In this document: piece by piece, positions 25,702-34,301 of the stretch | Layout of the letters: each line of letters opens with the position of its first letter | Position numbering within the stretch: position 1 is the first letter of the stretch | Source: JALCSJ01 sp036788835 | GTDB taxonomy: Bacteria > Bacillota > Negativicutes > Acidaminococcales > Acidaminococcaceae | Assembly: GCA_036788835.1 (NCBI GenBank) | Contig: DAIQMR010000021.1 | Location: 1-43,662, forward strand | Direction of reading: 5' to 3' | Length of the DNA stretch: 43,662 nucleotides | The notes under the pieces: generated by a model | What the model saw: only the letters and a program-made list of their open reading frames with translations | Database searches by the model: none | Told to the model about the DNA's origin: nothing | Translations under genes and position numbers: made by a program

Positions 25702-27303
25702 ATGTCTGAAGTTAAAAGAAAAATCCACGGACTCAAACTTTATCAATCTATATCCATTTTAGTCTTTCTAGTTATTCTTCTTTCTGTCTTGGTTAATTCT
25801 TTTCTTTTAACAAGGCAACTGGGAAGCATGATAAATAGTCGTTTGGGTGCCAATGCACAGAAAATTTCTCAGGCTATTATCAATGATGTAGGTATTCAAG
25901 AAGCCCTCAGCAAGAATCCGGTGGATGAAAAAGTCATTAATAAAACCATCGGTTCTATTAGTACTGCCACAAATTCCAGTATAGTAATTTTTGACCGTAA
26001 TGAAAAGATTGTGGGAATCTATAATTCCACCAAAGGTTCTATGCTGAAAAACAATATGCTGACAAAAATTAGTGAATTGCCTGCTAATATTTTTAAAAGC
26101 AATAAGGCAGAGACAATCCTAGATAGCCAACATCAGTCTTTAGGCTATGTAATTGTGGCTTTTCCTGAAGATATCAGCAAAGAATTGAGTACTGATGCGG
26201 TAGACCTTATTCAGGTCACCGGTATCATTGGTTTGGCTGTGGGCATTTTAGGTGCTTTGTTTTTAGCTAAACGGGTTAAGAAGACCTTATCCGGTTATGA
26301 GCCAAAAGAAATAGCAACTATTTTATTGGAAAGAGAAATTCTTTTGGATACAGTAGGTGAAGGCATTATTGCCATTGATGCCAATACCACTATTTATAGA
26401 GTGAATAAAGCGGCTAAAAAAATTCTGGTCAAGGCAGGGTTGCCGGAAGAAAGTCTCTGGGAAGGCCAACCCTTTAATGTGATTAGCGATGATACTATTC
26501 TTGAGGGAGCTCTTTTTCATCAACAATCCGTAGAAGATAAACAAATTAATATCAACGGTCTTCCTGTTATTGTTAATATTACCCCTCTGGAAACAGCGGC
26601 CGGGGTCAGGGGTGCTCTTATTTCCTTAAACGAGCAGGATACGGTGGATGAAATGGCCAAGCGTTTAAGCGGCGTAACTAATTATGCCGATGCATTAAGA
26701 GCCCAAACTCATGAATTCATGAATAAAATGCATGTTATCAAGGGTTTGATTTATACTCAAAATTTCACGGAATTAAAGAAATATATTACTGATGTTACAG
26801 AAACATCAGGAGAAGATATGCAAGAGATTAATAGTAAGATTCACAATCCCATTCTGGCGGCTTTTCTTTTAGGCAAAAAGAGCAGAGCCCAAGAAAGACT
26901 GGTGGATTTTACTTTAACCGAAGAAAGCAGCTTCCCGGAAGAAGCCGGACAAAAAGTTGACGTTCATGAATTAATTTTAATCATCGGCAATCTTTTGGAA
27001 AATTCTTTTGATGTTTTACAAAGCAAAAAAGAGGAACGTTTGGTTAATTTGGAAATTTTAACCTATGACAATCAGCTGATTATCCAGATAGAGAACAACG
27101 GGGAAGCAATTCCTCGGGAAAATTTTGACAAAATATTTGTTAAAGGATATACCACAAAAGGACAAGGACACGGTTATGGTCTGGCGCTGCTTAAGCAGCA
27201 TTTAGATAATCTGCACGGCACAATTCAAGTTGAATCAGATGAACTCAACGGTACAGAATTTACTGTGGAAATACCATTAAAGGAGGACAAGGACAATGAT
27301 TAA
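25702..27303 (+). CDS. CitA/DcuS-type sensor histidine kinase
   Basis: This is a 533-residue membrane kinase. A first membrane helix lies at about residues 17-35, then an extracytoplasmic sensor domain of roughly 135 residues, a second helix at about 172-192 (IQVTGIIGLAVGILGALFLA), a PAS domain near residues 210-315, and the transmitter. The H-box reads AQTHEFMNKMHVIKGL, the N-box GNLLENSFDVL, and the G2 box GQGHGYGLALLKQH. This layout matches the CitA/DcuS/MalK family, whose members sense citrate or C4-dicarboxylates. The ligand here is inferred only from family. It overlaps its response regulator by 8 bases. No transporter or target operon is adjacent, which is unusual. Confidence 0.88.
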   Translation: MSEVKRKIHGLKLYQSISILVFLVILLSVLVNSFLLTRQLGSMINSRLGANAQKISQAIINDVGIQEALSKNPVDEKVINKTIGSISTATNSSIVIFDRNEKIVGIYNSTKGSMLKNNMLTKISELPANIFKSNKAETILDSQHQSLGYVIVAFPEDISKELSTDAVDLIQVTGIIGLAVGILGALFLAKRVKKTLSGYEPKEIATILLEREILLDTVGEGIIAIDANTTIYRVNKAAKKILVKAGLPEESLWEGQPFNVISDDTILEGALFHQQSVEDKQININGLPVIVNITPLETAAGVRGALISLNEQDTVDEMAKRLSGVTNYADALRAQTHEFMNKMHVIKGLIYTQNFTELKKYITDVTETSGEDMQEINSKIHNPILAAFLLGKKSRAQERLVDFTLTEESSFPEEAGQKVDVHELILIIGNLLENSFDVLQSKKEERLVNLEILTYDNQLIIQIENNGEAIPRENFDKIFVKGYTTKGQGHGYGLALLKQHLDNLHGTIQVESDELNGTEFTVEIPLKEDKDND

Positions 27304-28003
27304 AATCTTAGTTGTAGAAGATGACCCTATGGTTGGAAAATTGCATGAGGTGTATATCAATCAGTTAGATGGTTTTAAACTTATGCATACGGCCCGCAGC
27401 AGTGACGAAGCACTTAAATTTCTAGAGGAAAAACAAGTGGACTTGGTAATCTTGGATGTGTTTATGCCAGGTAAAGACGGTTTGGAGCTATTAAGGGAAA
27501 TTCGCACCAAAGAAATAGATGTAGATGTGATTATGATTTCTGCCGCATCTGACAGGACAAGGGTTCTGGCTGCCCTACGTCTCGGTGTCTTTGATTATAT
27601 TATTAAACCTTTTGAATTTGAAAGATTCAGTCTGGCCCTTAATAATTTCAAACAACGCTATAGCATGATCAATAAAGAAACAGAAACAATTAAACAAACG
27701 GAATTGGATAGTTCCTTGCTCAATCGCAGCAAGCTTATCACAGGTAAGATTCCTAAAGGTTTGGAAAAAACTACATTATACAACGTTTGGCAGGAAGTTG
27801 TTAAAATTGACGGGAACTTCACCACAGAAGAAATTTCTAATAAAGTGGGCATTTCCAGGGTTTCTATCAGAAAATATCTAGACTTTTTAAAATCCATCCG
27901 GGTACTTCATCTGGAGCTGAATCGTGGCTGTGTGGGACGTCCTGTCTATAAGTATAAGTGCATCAATAAAAATGTTTCTTTGATTAATTCTTATATCGAA
28001 TAG
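27296..28003 (+). CDS. CitB/DcuR-type response regulator
   Basis: This is a 235-residue response regulator. The receiver domain has the acidic pair ED (8-9) and phosphoacceptor Asp54 in LVILDVFMPGKDG, Ser in MISAASD, and Lys in YIIKPFEFERF. The C-terminal half (TTEEISNKVGISRVSIRKYLDFLKSIRVLHLEL and VGRPVYKY) is the helix-turn-helix of the CitB/DcuR class. It is paired with the sensor kinase through an 8-base overlap. It likely activates transport or fermentation genes for a di- or tricarboxylate elsewhere on the chromosome. The assignment to class is strong; targets are unknown. Confidence 0.88.
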   Translation: MIKILVVEDDPMVGKLHEVYINQLDGFKLMHTARSSDEALKFLEEKQVDLVILDVFMPGKDGLELLREIRTKEIDVDVIMISAASDRTRVLAALRLGVFDYIIKPFEFERFSLALNNFKQRYSMINKETETIKQTELDSSLLNRSKLITGKIPKGLEKTTLYNVWQEVVKIDGNFTTEEISNKVGISRVSIRKYLDFLKSIRVLHLELNRGCVGRPVYKYKCINKNVSLINSYIE

Positions 28004-28026
28004 TACCTTAATAAAGAGAGGTTGTA

Positions 28027-28785
28027 ATGAACAAGCTTCCTAGAATCAATATTCTTGGCATTCCTGTTAATCCTGTAACCATGGCAGAAGCAGTAGACTA
28101 CTTAACCCAAAGAGTTGAGGCAGCCTTTACTACTAATGTGGTTACTGCCAATGCGGAAATTATTATGCTGGGACAAAATAATCCCGATTATTATAAAATA
28201 TTACAGCAGGCCGACTGTGTCTTCCCGGATGGGGCAGGGACAGTCTGGGGAGGACGCCGGTTAGGTTTTAATGTTCCGGAGCGGGTAGCAGGTTTTGATT
28301 TGTTCTTGGAACTGTTAAAGGTTGCCGCCCGGAAAAATTTCAAAGTCTATTTCTTTGGTTCTGCACCGGGCATAGTTGACGCTGCCAGGGAAAAGTGCCT
28401 TAAAATGTTTCCCGGTTTAACTATTGTCGGGTGCAGGAACGGTTTTTTTCAGGAGCAGGATAACGAAAAAATCATTAAAGACATTAATAACAGTGGGGCA
28501 CAGATACTTTTCCTGGCCTTAGGAGCTCCCAAGCAGGAGTTTTGGCTGTTCAACCATGGTGACGAATTAAAACCTTTGTTGCGGATGGGTTTAGGCGGCA
28601 GTTTCGATGTTTTGGCCGGTAAAATGCAGCGTGCACCCAAATGGATGCAGGAAGCATCCTTGGAATGGCTCTATAGGTTGTATAAACAACCCAGCCGTTT
28701 GGGACGAATGATGGTATTGCCGAAATTTGTCATAGAAATTTTAATGACTAAATATAGTGGTAATCCCATGGACAAACCACAATAG
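28027..28785 (+). CDS. WecB/TagA/CpsF family glycosyltransferase
   Basis: This 252-residue GT26 enzyme has the family blocks TANAEIIMLGQNNPDYYKIL, VFPDGAGTVWGGRRLG, NFKVYFFGSAPGIV and LFLALGAPKQEFW. The C-terminal LGGSFDVLAGKMQRAPKWMQEASLEWLYRLYKQPSR is also diagnostic. Members transfer N-acetylmannosamine(uronic acid) or related sugars to lipid-linked intermediates of teichoic acid, enterobacterial common antigen or capsule. The acceptor here is not known. It is near psd and pssA and a GT2 enzyme, an envelope-synthesis neighbourhood. The ATG is preceded by AGAGAGG. Confidence 0.9.
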   Translation: MNKLPRINILGIPVNPVTMAEAVDYLTQRVEAAFTTNVVTANAEIIMLGQNNPDYYKILQQADCVFPDGAGTVWGGRRLGFNVPERVAGFDLFLELLKVAARKNFKVYFFGSAPGIVDAAREKCLKMFPGLTIVGCRNGFFQEQDNEKIIKDINNSGAQILFLALGAPKQEFWLFNHGDELKPLLRMGLGGSFDVLAGKMQRAPKWMQEASLEWLYRLYKQPSRLGRMMVLPKFVIEILMTKYSGNPMDKPQ

Positions 28786-28827
28786 ATGTTATATAATAAG
28801 AGGAATTTCTAGGCGGGAGGTGGGACA

Positions 28828-29469
28828 TTGGAAAAATATAAAATCGTAAAAGACGGTTATCCTTTTTTTCTGGGAGGAGTTGCCATTACCCTTGTCCTGA
28901 CCTATGGCTTTGGACTTAAGGGTGCTATTTTGCCGATTTTAGTTACATGCTATTTCGTCTATTTTTTCCGCAATCCTCAGCGTATAGTCAAGCAAGACAA
29001 TCAAGTCTTGTATTCTCCCGCCGACGGAACTGTTATGGGTATCGAAAAATTTTTCGATGAAGAATACCTTAATGCTCCGGCTGTTAAAGTAACTATTTTC
29101 CTTTCTGTTTTTAATGTTCATGTTAATCGTTCTCCTATGACGGGAGAAATCAAATATCAGCGCTACACCTGTGGCGGGTTTGAACCTGCCTATAAAAATT
29201 CGGCGCCTGTTGTTAATGAGCGCCACGCTATTGGCTTGGACAATGGCAAACATCGTGTTTTAGTTATTCAAATTGCCGGTATTTTGGCCCGGCGGATTGT
29301 GTCCTGGGTGACTTTGGGACGTAATCTGCAGCAAGGAGAATGCTACGGCATGATTAAATTCGGTTCCAGCACTGAACTTGTTATGCCTGAATCAGTTCAG
29401 GTTCTTGTGAAAAAAGGTGACAAAGTTAAAGGCGGAATTACCATTATCGGGAGGCAGAATAAAGAATGA
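28828..29469 (+). CDS. psd: Phosphatidylserine decarboxylase proenzyme
   Basis: Psd removes CO2 from phosphatidylserine to give phosphatidylethanolamine. The 213-residue protein is the short (PSD-A-like) type. It has an N-terminal hydrophobic stretch, SPADGTVMGIEK, FLSVFNVHVNRSPMTGEI, and the self-cleavage region KFGSSTELVMPE, where the serine after Gly becomes the pyruvoyl group. It starts at TTG 28828, supported by GGGAGGTGGG just upstream and no in-frame ATG nearby. It overlaps pssA by 4 bases (ATGA), so the two are translationally coupled. Confidence 0.94.
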   Translation: MEKYKIVKDGYPFFLGGVAITLVLTYGFGLKGAILPILVTCYFVYFFRNPQRIVKQDNQVLYSPADGTVMGIEKFFDEEYLNAPAVKVTIFLSVFNVHVNRSPMTGEIKYQRYTCGGFEPAYKNSAPVVNERHAIGLDNGKHRVLVIQIAGILARRIVSWVTLGRNLQQGECYGMIKFGSSTELVMPESVQVLVKKGDKVKGGITIIGRQNKE

Positions 29470-30161
29470 ATTATAGACGCATAGTGCCCAATAGCATCAG
29501 CGGTCTTAGCTTGGTCTTTGGTATTTTATCAATATTTTTATCTATGGAAAAGAATTTTTTCTGGGCAGCAGTATTTATTATTTTAGCAGTAGCGGCAGAT
29601 TCCTGTGACGGCAGAGCCGCCAGGCTTTTACATTGCAGCGGTGATTTTGGCATACAGTTGGATTCCCTTTGTGATGTTTGTTCCTTTGGGGTGGCACCGG
29701 CTATTTTGATTTATATTTACGGCCTACAGGATTTAGGCCTGGCAGGTCAGGTCATCGCCTCTTTTTTCGCTTTTGGCGGAGCAATGCGTCTGGCCAGGTT
29801 TAATACTAATATTTCCGCTGTTCATGGGTATTTCCAAGGAATGCCCATTCCGGGAGGAGCTTGTGTACTTGCAACTTATGTGATTTCGGGGTATAATAAT
29901 TCCTCGGTGGTAGTAGCTATTGGAACCTTAGCCATTGCAATCATCATGTACAGTGATGTGCGTTTTCCTGATTTTAAAGGCAAAGGCAACCCTTTGTTTA
30001 AAGGACCGGTTATTGTTTCCCTGCTGATTGGCCTCTATATGCTAGTGTCTAATTTGAGCGCCCTGCATGCTATACCGTTTATCTGTATGTTTACCTACAC
30101 TTTGTGCGGCATAATAAATGCCCTCTACGTTAAGGTCTTCCATAAGACTTACAGTGTTTAG
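29466..30161 (+). CDS. pssA: CDP-diacylglycerol-serine O-phosphatidyltransferase
   Basis: PssA condenses CDP-diacylglycerol with serine to phosphatidylserine, the substrate of Psd. The 231-residue polytopic membrane protein carries the CDP-alcohol phosphotransferase motif D-G-x2-A-R-x8-G-x3-D-x3-D, seen in CDGRAARLLHCSGDFGIQ followed by LDSLCD. It has about six to seven hydrophobic segments. The start ATG overlaps the psd stop and GGGAGG lies upstream. Presence of psd and pssA side by side fits an outer-membrane-bearing Firmicute. Confidence 0.94.
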   Translation: MNYRRIVPNSISGLSLVFGILSIFLSMEKNFFWAAVFIILAVAADSCDGRAARLLHCSGDFGIQLDSLCDVCSFGVAPAILIYIYGLQDLGLAGQVIASFFAFGGAMRLARFNTNISAVHGYFQGMPIPGGACVLATYVISGYNNSSVVVAIGTLAIAIIMYSDVRFPDFKGKGNPLFKGPVIVSLLIGLYMLVSNLSALHAIPFICMFTYTLCGIINALYVKVFHKTYSV

Positions 30162-30181
30162 TACTAAGGAGAAGAAAATTC

Positions 30182-31468
30182 ATGAGTAGTTATTTTGACA
30201 TCATTATGATACCTTTGCAACTGATGATAGTATTCTTTACTATTTATTATTTTACTATCTCTATCTTTGGTATCCTGCCAGGGAAAAAAGACAAGAAACT
30301 TTTAACTCCTAAGACAACTTTTGCCCTGATTGTGGCAGCCCATAATGAAGAAAAGGTTATCGGAGAATTAGTGGAAAATTTACATATGCTTAAATATCCT
30401 GACAGTATGTATGATATTTTTGTTATTGCCGATAACTGTAATGACAACACAGCTGAGATTGCCCGCAGGGCAGGTTCCTTTGTTTACGAGAGGGAAAACA
30501 AACAAGATGTGGGCAAGGGTTTTGCCCTGGAATGGATGTTTAATAAGCTTTTTGCTTTAAATAAGCAATACGATGCTGTTGTGGTTTTCGATGCTGATAA
30601 CTTGGTGCATCCTGATTTTCTTTCCGAAATGAATGATCATTTCTGTAAAGGAGAGAAAATCATTCAGGGTTATTTGGATACGAAGAACCCCAATGATACA
30701 TGGGTTTCAGGTTGTTTCGCTCTTTCTTTCTGGATGATTAATTACCTTTGGAATTATGCGAAATACAATATTGGTTTATCCTGTGTTTTAGGCGGTACGG
30801 GTATGTGTATTTCTACAGAAGTGTTGCGTAAAAATGGATGGGGCGCAACCTGTCTGACCGAAGACATGGAATTCACCATGAAGTCTTTATTGGACGGCGT
30901 TCCTACTTGCTGGGCTCAGGAAGCCATTGTCTACGATGAGAAGCCCCTTACTTTTAAAGCTGCTTGGAATCAAAGGCTCCGGTGGGCACAGGGACAATTT
31001 GATGTAGCATCCCGTTATATTCCCCGCTTATTTATCGAAGGAATAAAAAGACATGACATAGTTCTTCTGGATGCGATAATTCACTTGTTCCAGCCATATT
31101 TCCTTTTAATTTCCACCTTCTTTGTTTTCGCCAGTGCGGTTTATGAATATGTGCCTTTTTATACAAATGTTTTGTATGCGATTTTACCCTACGAGATTTG
31201 GCGAGTTATCGGTATCGGGCAATATGTTTTACCGGCCACGGTTCTGCTGAAGATTCATGCAGCACCTAAGTCCTGGTTCTATACATTGTTCTATCCTATC
31301 TTCGTCTATAGCTGGATTCCAATTTCAGCTTTAGGCTATTTCCGCAGGCATAACCATGTATGGAGTCATACGGCACATACTAGAGCCATTAGTTTCAACG
31401 ATGTTCTGGTCCCTGAATCAGCTGATTTAGGTCCGAAACAGATTGTGTTTACCAAACATAGTAAATAA
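30182..31468 (+). CDS. Membrane-bound family 2 glycosyltransferase
   Basis: This 428-residue protein has an N-terminal membrane helix, a GT2 catalytic domain and two or three C-terminal helices. Seen are AAHNEEKVIGELVENLHMLKYP, the DxD-like VVFDADNLVHPDFL, VLGGTGMCI, TEDMEFTMKSLLDG, and the Q-x-x-R-W motif in NQRLRWAQGQ. This layout is that of processive or polysaccharide-forming transferases related to hyaluronan and cellulose synthases and NodC. The product sugar is not deducible. It follows pssA by 20 bases and is closed by a terminator. It probably belongs to the envelope cluster that begins at 28027. Confidence 0.85.
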   Translation: MSSYFDIIMIPLQLMIVFFTIYYFTISIFGILPGKKDKKLLTPKTTFALIVAAHNEEKVIGELVENLHMLKYPDSMYDIFVIADNCNDNTAEIARRAGSFVYERENKQDVGKGFALEWMFNKLFALNKQYDAVVVFDADNLVHPDFLSEMNDHFCKGEKIIQGYLDTKNPNDTWVSGCFALSFWMINYLWNYAKYNIGLSCVLGGTGMCISTEVLRKNGWGATCLTEDMEFTMKSLLDGVPTCWAQEAIVYDEKPLTFKAAWNQRLRWAQGQFDVASRYIPRLFIEGIKRHDIVLLDAIIHLFQPYFLLISTFFVFASAVYEYVPFYTNVLYAILPYEIWRVIGIGQYVLPATVLLKIHAAPKSWFYTLFYPIFVYSWIPISALGYFRRHNHVWSHTAHTRAISFNDVLVPESADLGPKQIVFTKHSK

Positions 31469-31487
31469 GACAAATTTGTCAATTAAA

Positions 31488-31516
31488 AAACACCTGATTT
31501 TTTTCAGGTGTTTTTC
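31488..31516 (+). terminator. Bidirectional-looking Rho-independent terminator after the GT2 gene
   Basis: AACACCTGA and TCAGGTGTT form a stem around a T-rich loop (CACCTGA 31491-31497 with TCAGGTG 31504-31510). A-rich and T-rich flanks pair as an extension. Confidence 0.85.
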
Positions 31517-31606
31517 TTTATAAAATTCGTTTTTTGCTTGTTGAATTGCTTTAAATTTACCTGCAATTGTGGTAAAATAGATTGGTATTAACAAAGGAGA
31601 GGAAAA

Positions 31607-32257
31607 GTGGCAATCAAAGGTATATTATTCGATTTTGATGGTACTTTGGGTAATACAACTAATTTAATACTCATAACTTTTCGAAGAACCATTAAACATT
31701 TTCTTCAAGAAGATATCTCTGATAAAGAAATTCTGAAAACTTTTGGGTTGCCTTTAAGGGAGTGTTTAGCGAAAGTTGCTCCTACTATAGACCCTGATGA
31801 AATGGTGGCTTATTATCGCCAGTATAATTTAGTTCATCATGATGAACTAATCAGACCATTTCCTTCTGTTAAAGAGGGGCTTATTGCTCTTCAAGAAGCT
31901 GCTGTTCCAGCGGCGGTAGTTACCTCCAAAACCAATGAGTTGGCCAGCAGGGGATTGGATTGTCTGGATATCCACAGCTATGTCAGAGGTATCATTGGCT
32001 GTTATGATTGCCAAAAGCACAAGCCTGATCCTGAACCAATGGTCAAAGGAGCCAAGCTTTTAAAACTAAAGCCCCGTGAGTGCCTATGTGTAGGGGACAG
32101 CCCCTATGATTTGCTCAGCGGCAAGGCTGCAGGCTGTACAACAGTTCTGGTAGACTGGAGCAGTTATGACAGAAAACGTTTTTACGATTTAATAGAACCG
32201 GATTATACGATTAAGGAATTAAAGGATTTGCTTCCCATCATTGATAAAAACAATTAG
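31607..32257 (+). CDS. HAD-superfamily hydrolase (PpaX/Gph-like phosphatase)
   Basis: This 216-residue HAD hydrolase has motif I DFDGTLGN at residues 9-16, motif II TSKTN, motif III in KHKPDPEP and motif IV VGDSPYDLLSGKAAGC. A small helical cap (roughly residues 20-85) lies between motifs I and II, as in pyrophosphatase PpaX and phosphoglycolate phosphatases. It starts at GTG with AAAGGAGAGG upstream. mtnP begins 11 bases after its stop, so it may act with the methylthioadenosine genes, but the substrate cannot be told from sequence. Confidence 0.87.
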   Translation: MAIKGILFDFDGTLGNTTNLILITFRRTIKHFLQEDISDKEILKTFGLPLRECLAKVAPTIDPDEMVAYYRQYNLVHHDELIRPFPSVKEGLIALQEAAVPAAVVTSKTNELASRGLDCLDIHSYVRGIIGCYDCQKHKPDPEPMVKGAKLLKLKPRECLCVGDSPYDLLSGKAAGCTTVLVDWSSYDRKRFYDLIEPDYTIKELKDLLPIIDKNN

Positions 32258-32268
32258 AGGTGAAGATC

Positions 32269-33000
32269 ATGCGCAAAATTGCTATTATAGGCGGAACCGG
32301 AATTCAAGATCCTGCCAACCAAGAACCTCTTAAATCCATAAGCATAGATACTCCCTATGGGGTTGTCGTTTGCGAAATGGGTACCGGTAACGGCAACCAT
32401 GTAATATATCTGGCCAGACATGGCAAGGGCCATGTTGTGCCGCCCCATAAAATTAATTATCGGGCTAATATCTGGGCTCTTCAATCTATGGGTACAGAAG
32501 AAATCCTGGCTACTGCTGCAGTAGGTTCGGCCAATAAAGAAATGGTTCCCGGTTCCTTTGTGGTTTGCGACCAGATTTTGGATTTCACGAAAAATCGCAT
32601 CGGAACTTTTTATGATGGTGATAATAACACAGTTGTACATACAGATTTCACTAATCCCTATAGTACTGTCTTGCGAGATAAAGTGTGCAATGCTTTAAAA
32701 GAATTGCGCATAACATTTTTCTCTTCCGGCTGTTATGTCTGTGCCGAGGGACCTCGCTATGAAACAGCTGCCGAGATTAAGATGTATGCCCAATTAGGCG
32801 GTGATGTTGTTGGCATGACGGGTATGCCGGAAGCAATTCTGGCCAGGGAAGCTAAAATGGAATATGTGAATGTTTCTCTTGTTACCAACATGGCAGCCGG
32901 TATTGCCAAGACACCTTTGACCCATACTGAAGTTGAAAAAATCATGGCAGAGAACCAGAAGAAAATGAATGCCTTGTTAGATGCCTTTATGAAAGACTAA
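32269..33000 (+). CDS. mtnP: 5'-methylthioadenosine phosphorylase (MtnP-like)
   Basis: MtnP splits methylthioadenosine, a by-product of polyamine synthesis, into adenine and methylthioribose-1-phosphate. The protein shows IAIIGGTGIQDP, the phosphate-binding RHGKGHVVPPHKINYRAN, and the C-terminal GPRYETAAEIKMYAQLGGDVVGMTGMPEAILAREA with VTNMAAGI. These are the blocks of the MTAP/PNP family. A GTG at 32260 is in frame, but it lies in the ribosome-binding site AGAGGTG, so the ATG at 32269 is chosen, giving 243 residues. Inosine or other purine nucleosides are possible alternative substrates. The next gene is a methylthioadenosine deaminase. Confidence 0.87.
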   Translation: MRKIAIIGGTGIQDPANQEPLKSISIDTPYGVVVCEMGTGNGNHVIYLARHGKGHVVPPHKINYRANIWALQSMGTEEILATAAVGSANKEMVPGSFVVCDQILDFTKNRIGTFYDGDNNTVVHTDFTNPYSTVLRDKVCNALKELRITFFSSGCYVCAEGPRYETAAEIKMYAQLGGDVVGMTGMPEAILAREAKMEYVNVSLVTNMAAGIAKTPLTHTEVEKIMAENQKKMNALLDAFMKD

Positions 33001-33012
33001 GGAGATAGGCCT

Positions 33013-34296
33013 ATGAATTATGATGTTGTCCTTCAGAACACTGAAATCATTTCAAAAAATGATGGAAAAGAATATAACATTGGTATTTCCGGCAATAAAA
33101 TTGCAGCTATAACCCAAGAGTCTTTAACCGGCCGTCAAATTATTAATGGCAAGGATAAAATCGCTGTGCCGGGTATGGTAAATGCCCATACTCATACAGC
33201 CATGACCTTGTTTCGCAGTTATGCAGACGACATGGTTCTTATGGATTGGCTTCAGGATAAAATTTGGCCGGCAGAAAATAATCTTACCGGTGAAGATGTG
33301 TATTGGGGCAGCATGCTAGCCATTGCTGAAATGCTGAAAACAGGCACGACCTGTTTTGCTGATATGTATTTCTTTATGGATGAGACGGCTAAGGCTGTTG
33401 CAGATTCTGGAATGAGAGCATCTCTCAGCCGAGGTATTACCGGTGAAGGAAAAGATGCAGATAACCGTATTGCAGAAAATGTAGAGCTCTTTAAGAATTG
33501 GCAAAATGCTGCTGAAGGTCGCATTAAAGTTATGTTGGGGCCACATGCTATTTATACCTGTCCCGCAGATACTTTGCAAAAAATCATCAAAGCCGCTCAG
33601 AATATCGGTTGTGAGCTACATGTGCATCTATCCGAAACTCAGGGTGAAGTAGATGATTGCCGAAAACAGCATGGCTGTTCTCCGGTAGAATACTTAAACA
33701 AACTAGGCCTTTTTGAGGTTGGGACTTTAGCAGCTCACTGTGTCTGCGTTTCTGAAGCAGATTTGGATATTTTGTCTGCCAAGCATGTCAGGGTAGCTCA
33801 CAATCCCCAAAGTAATTTGAAATTGGCCAGTGGTTTTGCTCCCGTTGCCGCTATGGAAAAGCATAATGTTTTAGTGGCTCTCGGAGCAGATGGTGCTTCC
33901 AGCAATAATAATCTGGATATGCTGGAAGAGGCCAGGTTGGCAAGTTTCTTGCAGAAGACTTTAACAGGTGATCCTACTTCAGTGCCTGCTCAAGACGCGC
34001 TAAAGATGGCCACCGTTAATGGTTATAAGGCAGTGGGTTTTACGGATTTAGGCAAGATTGAAGTTGGCAATATTGCGGATGTGGTTTTATATGATATGAA
34101 TAAACCACAGTGGTATCCTCGGAACGACCGCTATTCATTGTTTATTTATGCGGCCTCTGGCACAGACGCTGATACTGTGCTGGTCAATGGTAAGGTTCTG
34201 ATGGACAAAGGTGAGTTATTAACCATAGATTTGGCGAAGGTCTATGCAGAGGTTAATAAAAGAGCAAAAAGATTAGTTAACAACGTGAGGGAGTGA
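33013..34296 (+). CDS. mtaD: 5-methylthioadenosine/S-adenosylhomocysteine deaminase
   Basis: MtaD deaminates methylthioadenosine and S-adenosylhomocysteine to the inosyl forms. The 427-residue amidohydrolase has the zinc motif HTHTAMTLFRSYADDM, the characteristic MDWLQDKIWPAE, HVHLSETQGEV, AHCVCVS and the catalytic-aspartate block GADGASSNNNLDMLEEARLA. The TRZ/ATZ-type length and the WPAE motif separate it from chlorohydrolases and guanine deaminase. The ATG follows AAGGAGA. Its presence beside mtnP suggests two routes for the same waste nucleoside, or separate routes for MTA and SAH. It overlaps the next frame slightly. Confidence 0.92.
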   Translation: MNYDVVLQNTEIISKNDGKEYNIGISGNKIAAITQESLTGRQIINGKDKIAVPGMVNAHTHTAMTLFRSYADDMVLMDWLQDKIWPAENNLTGEDVYWGSMLAIAEMLKTGTTCFADMYFFMDETAKAVADSGMRASLSRGITGEGKDADNRIAENVELFKNWQNAAEGRIKVMLGPHAIYTCPADTLQKIIKAAQNIGCELHVHLSETQGEVDDCRKQHGCSPVEYLNKLGLFEVGTLAAHCVCVSEADLDILSAKHVRVAHNPQSNLKLASGFAPVAAMEKHNVLVALGADGASSNNNLDMLEEARLASFLQKTLTGDPTSVPAQDALKMATVNGYKAVGFTDLGKIEVGNIADVVLYDMNKPQWYPRNDRYSLFIYAASGTDADTVLVNGKVLMDKGELLTIDLAKVYAEVNKRAKRLVNNVRE

Positions 34297-34301
34297 GTAT
34301 T

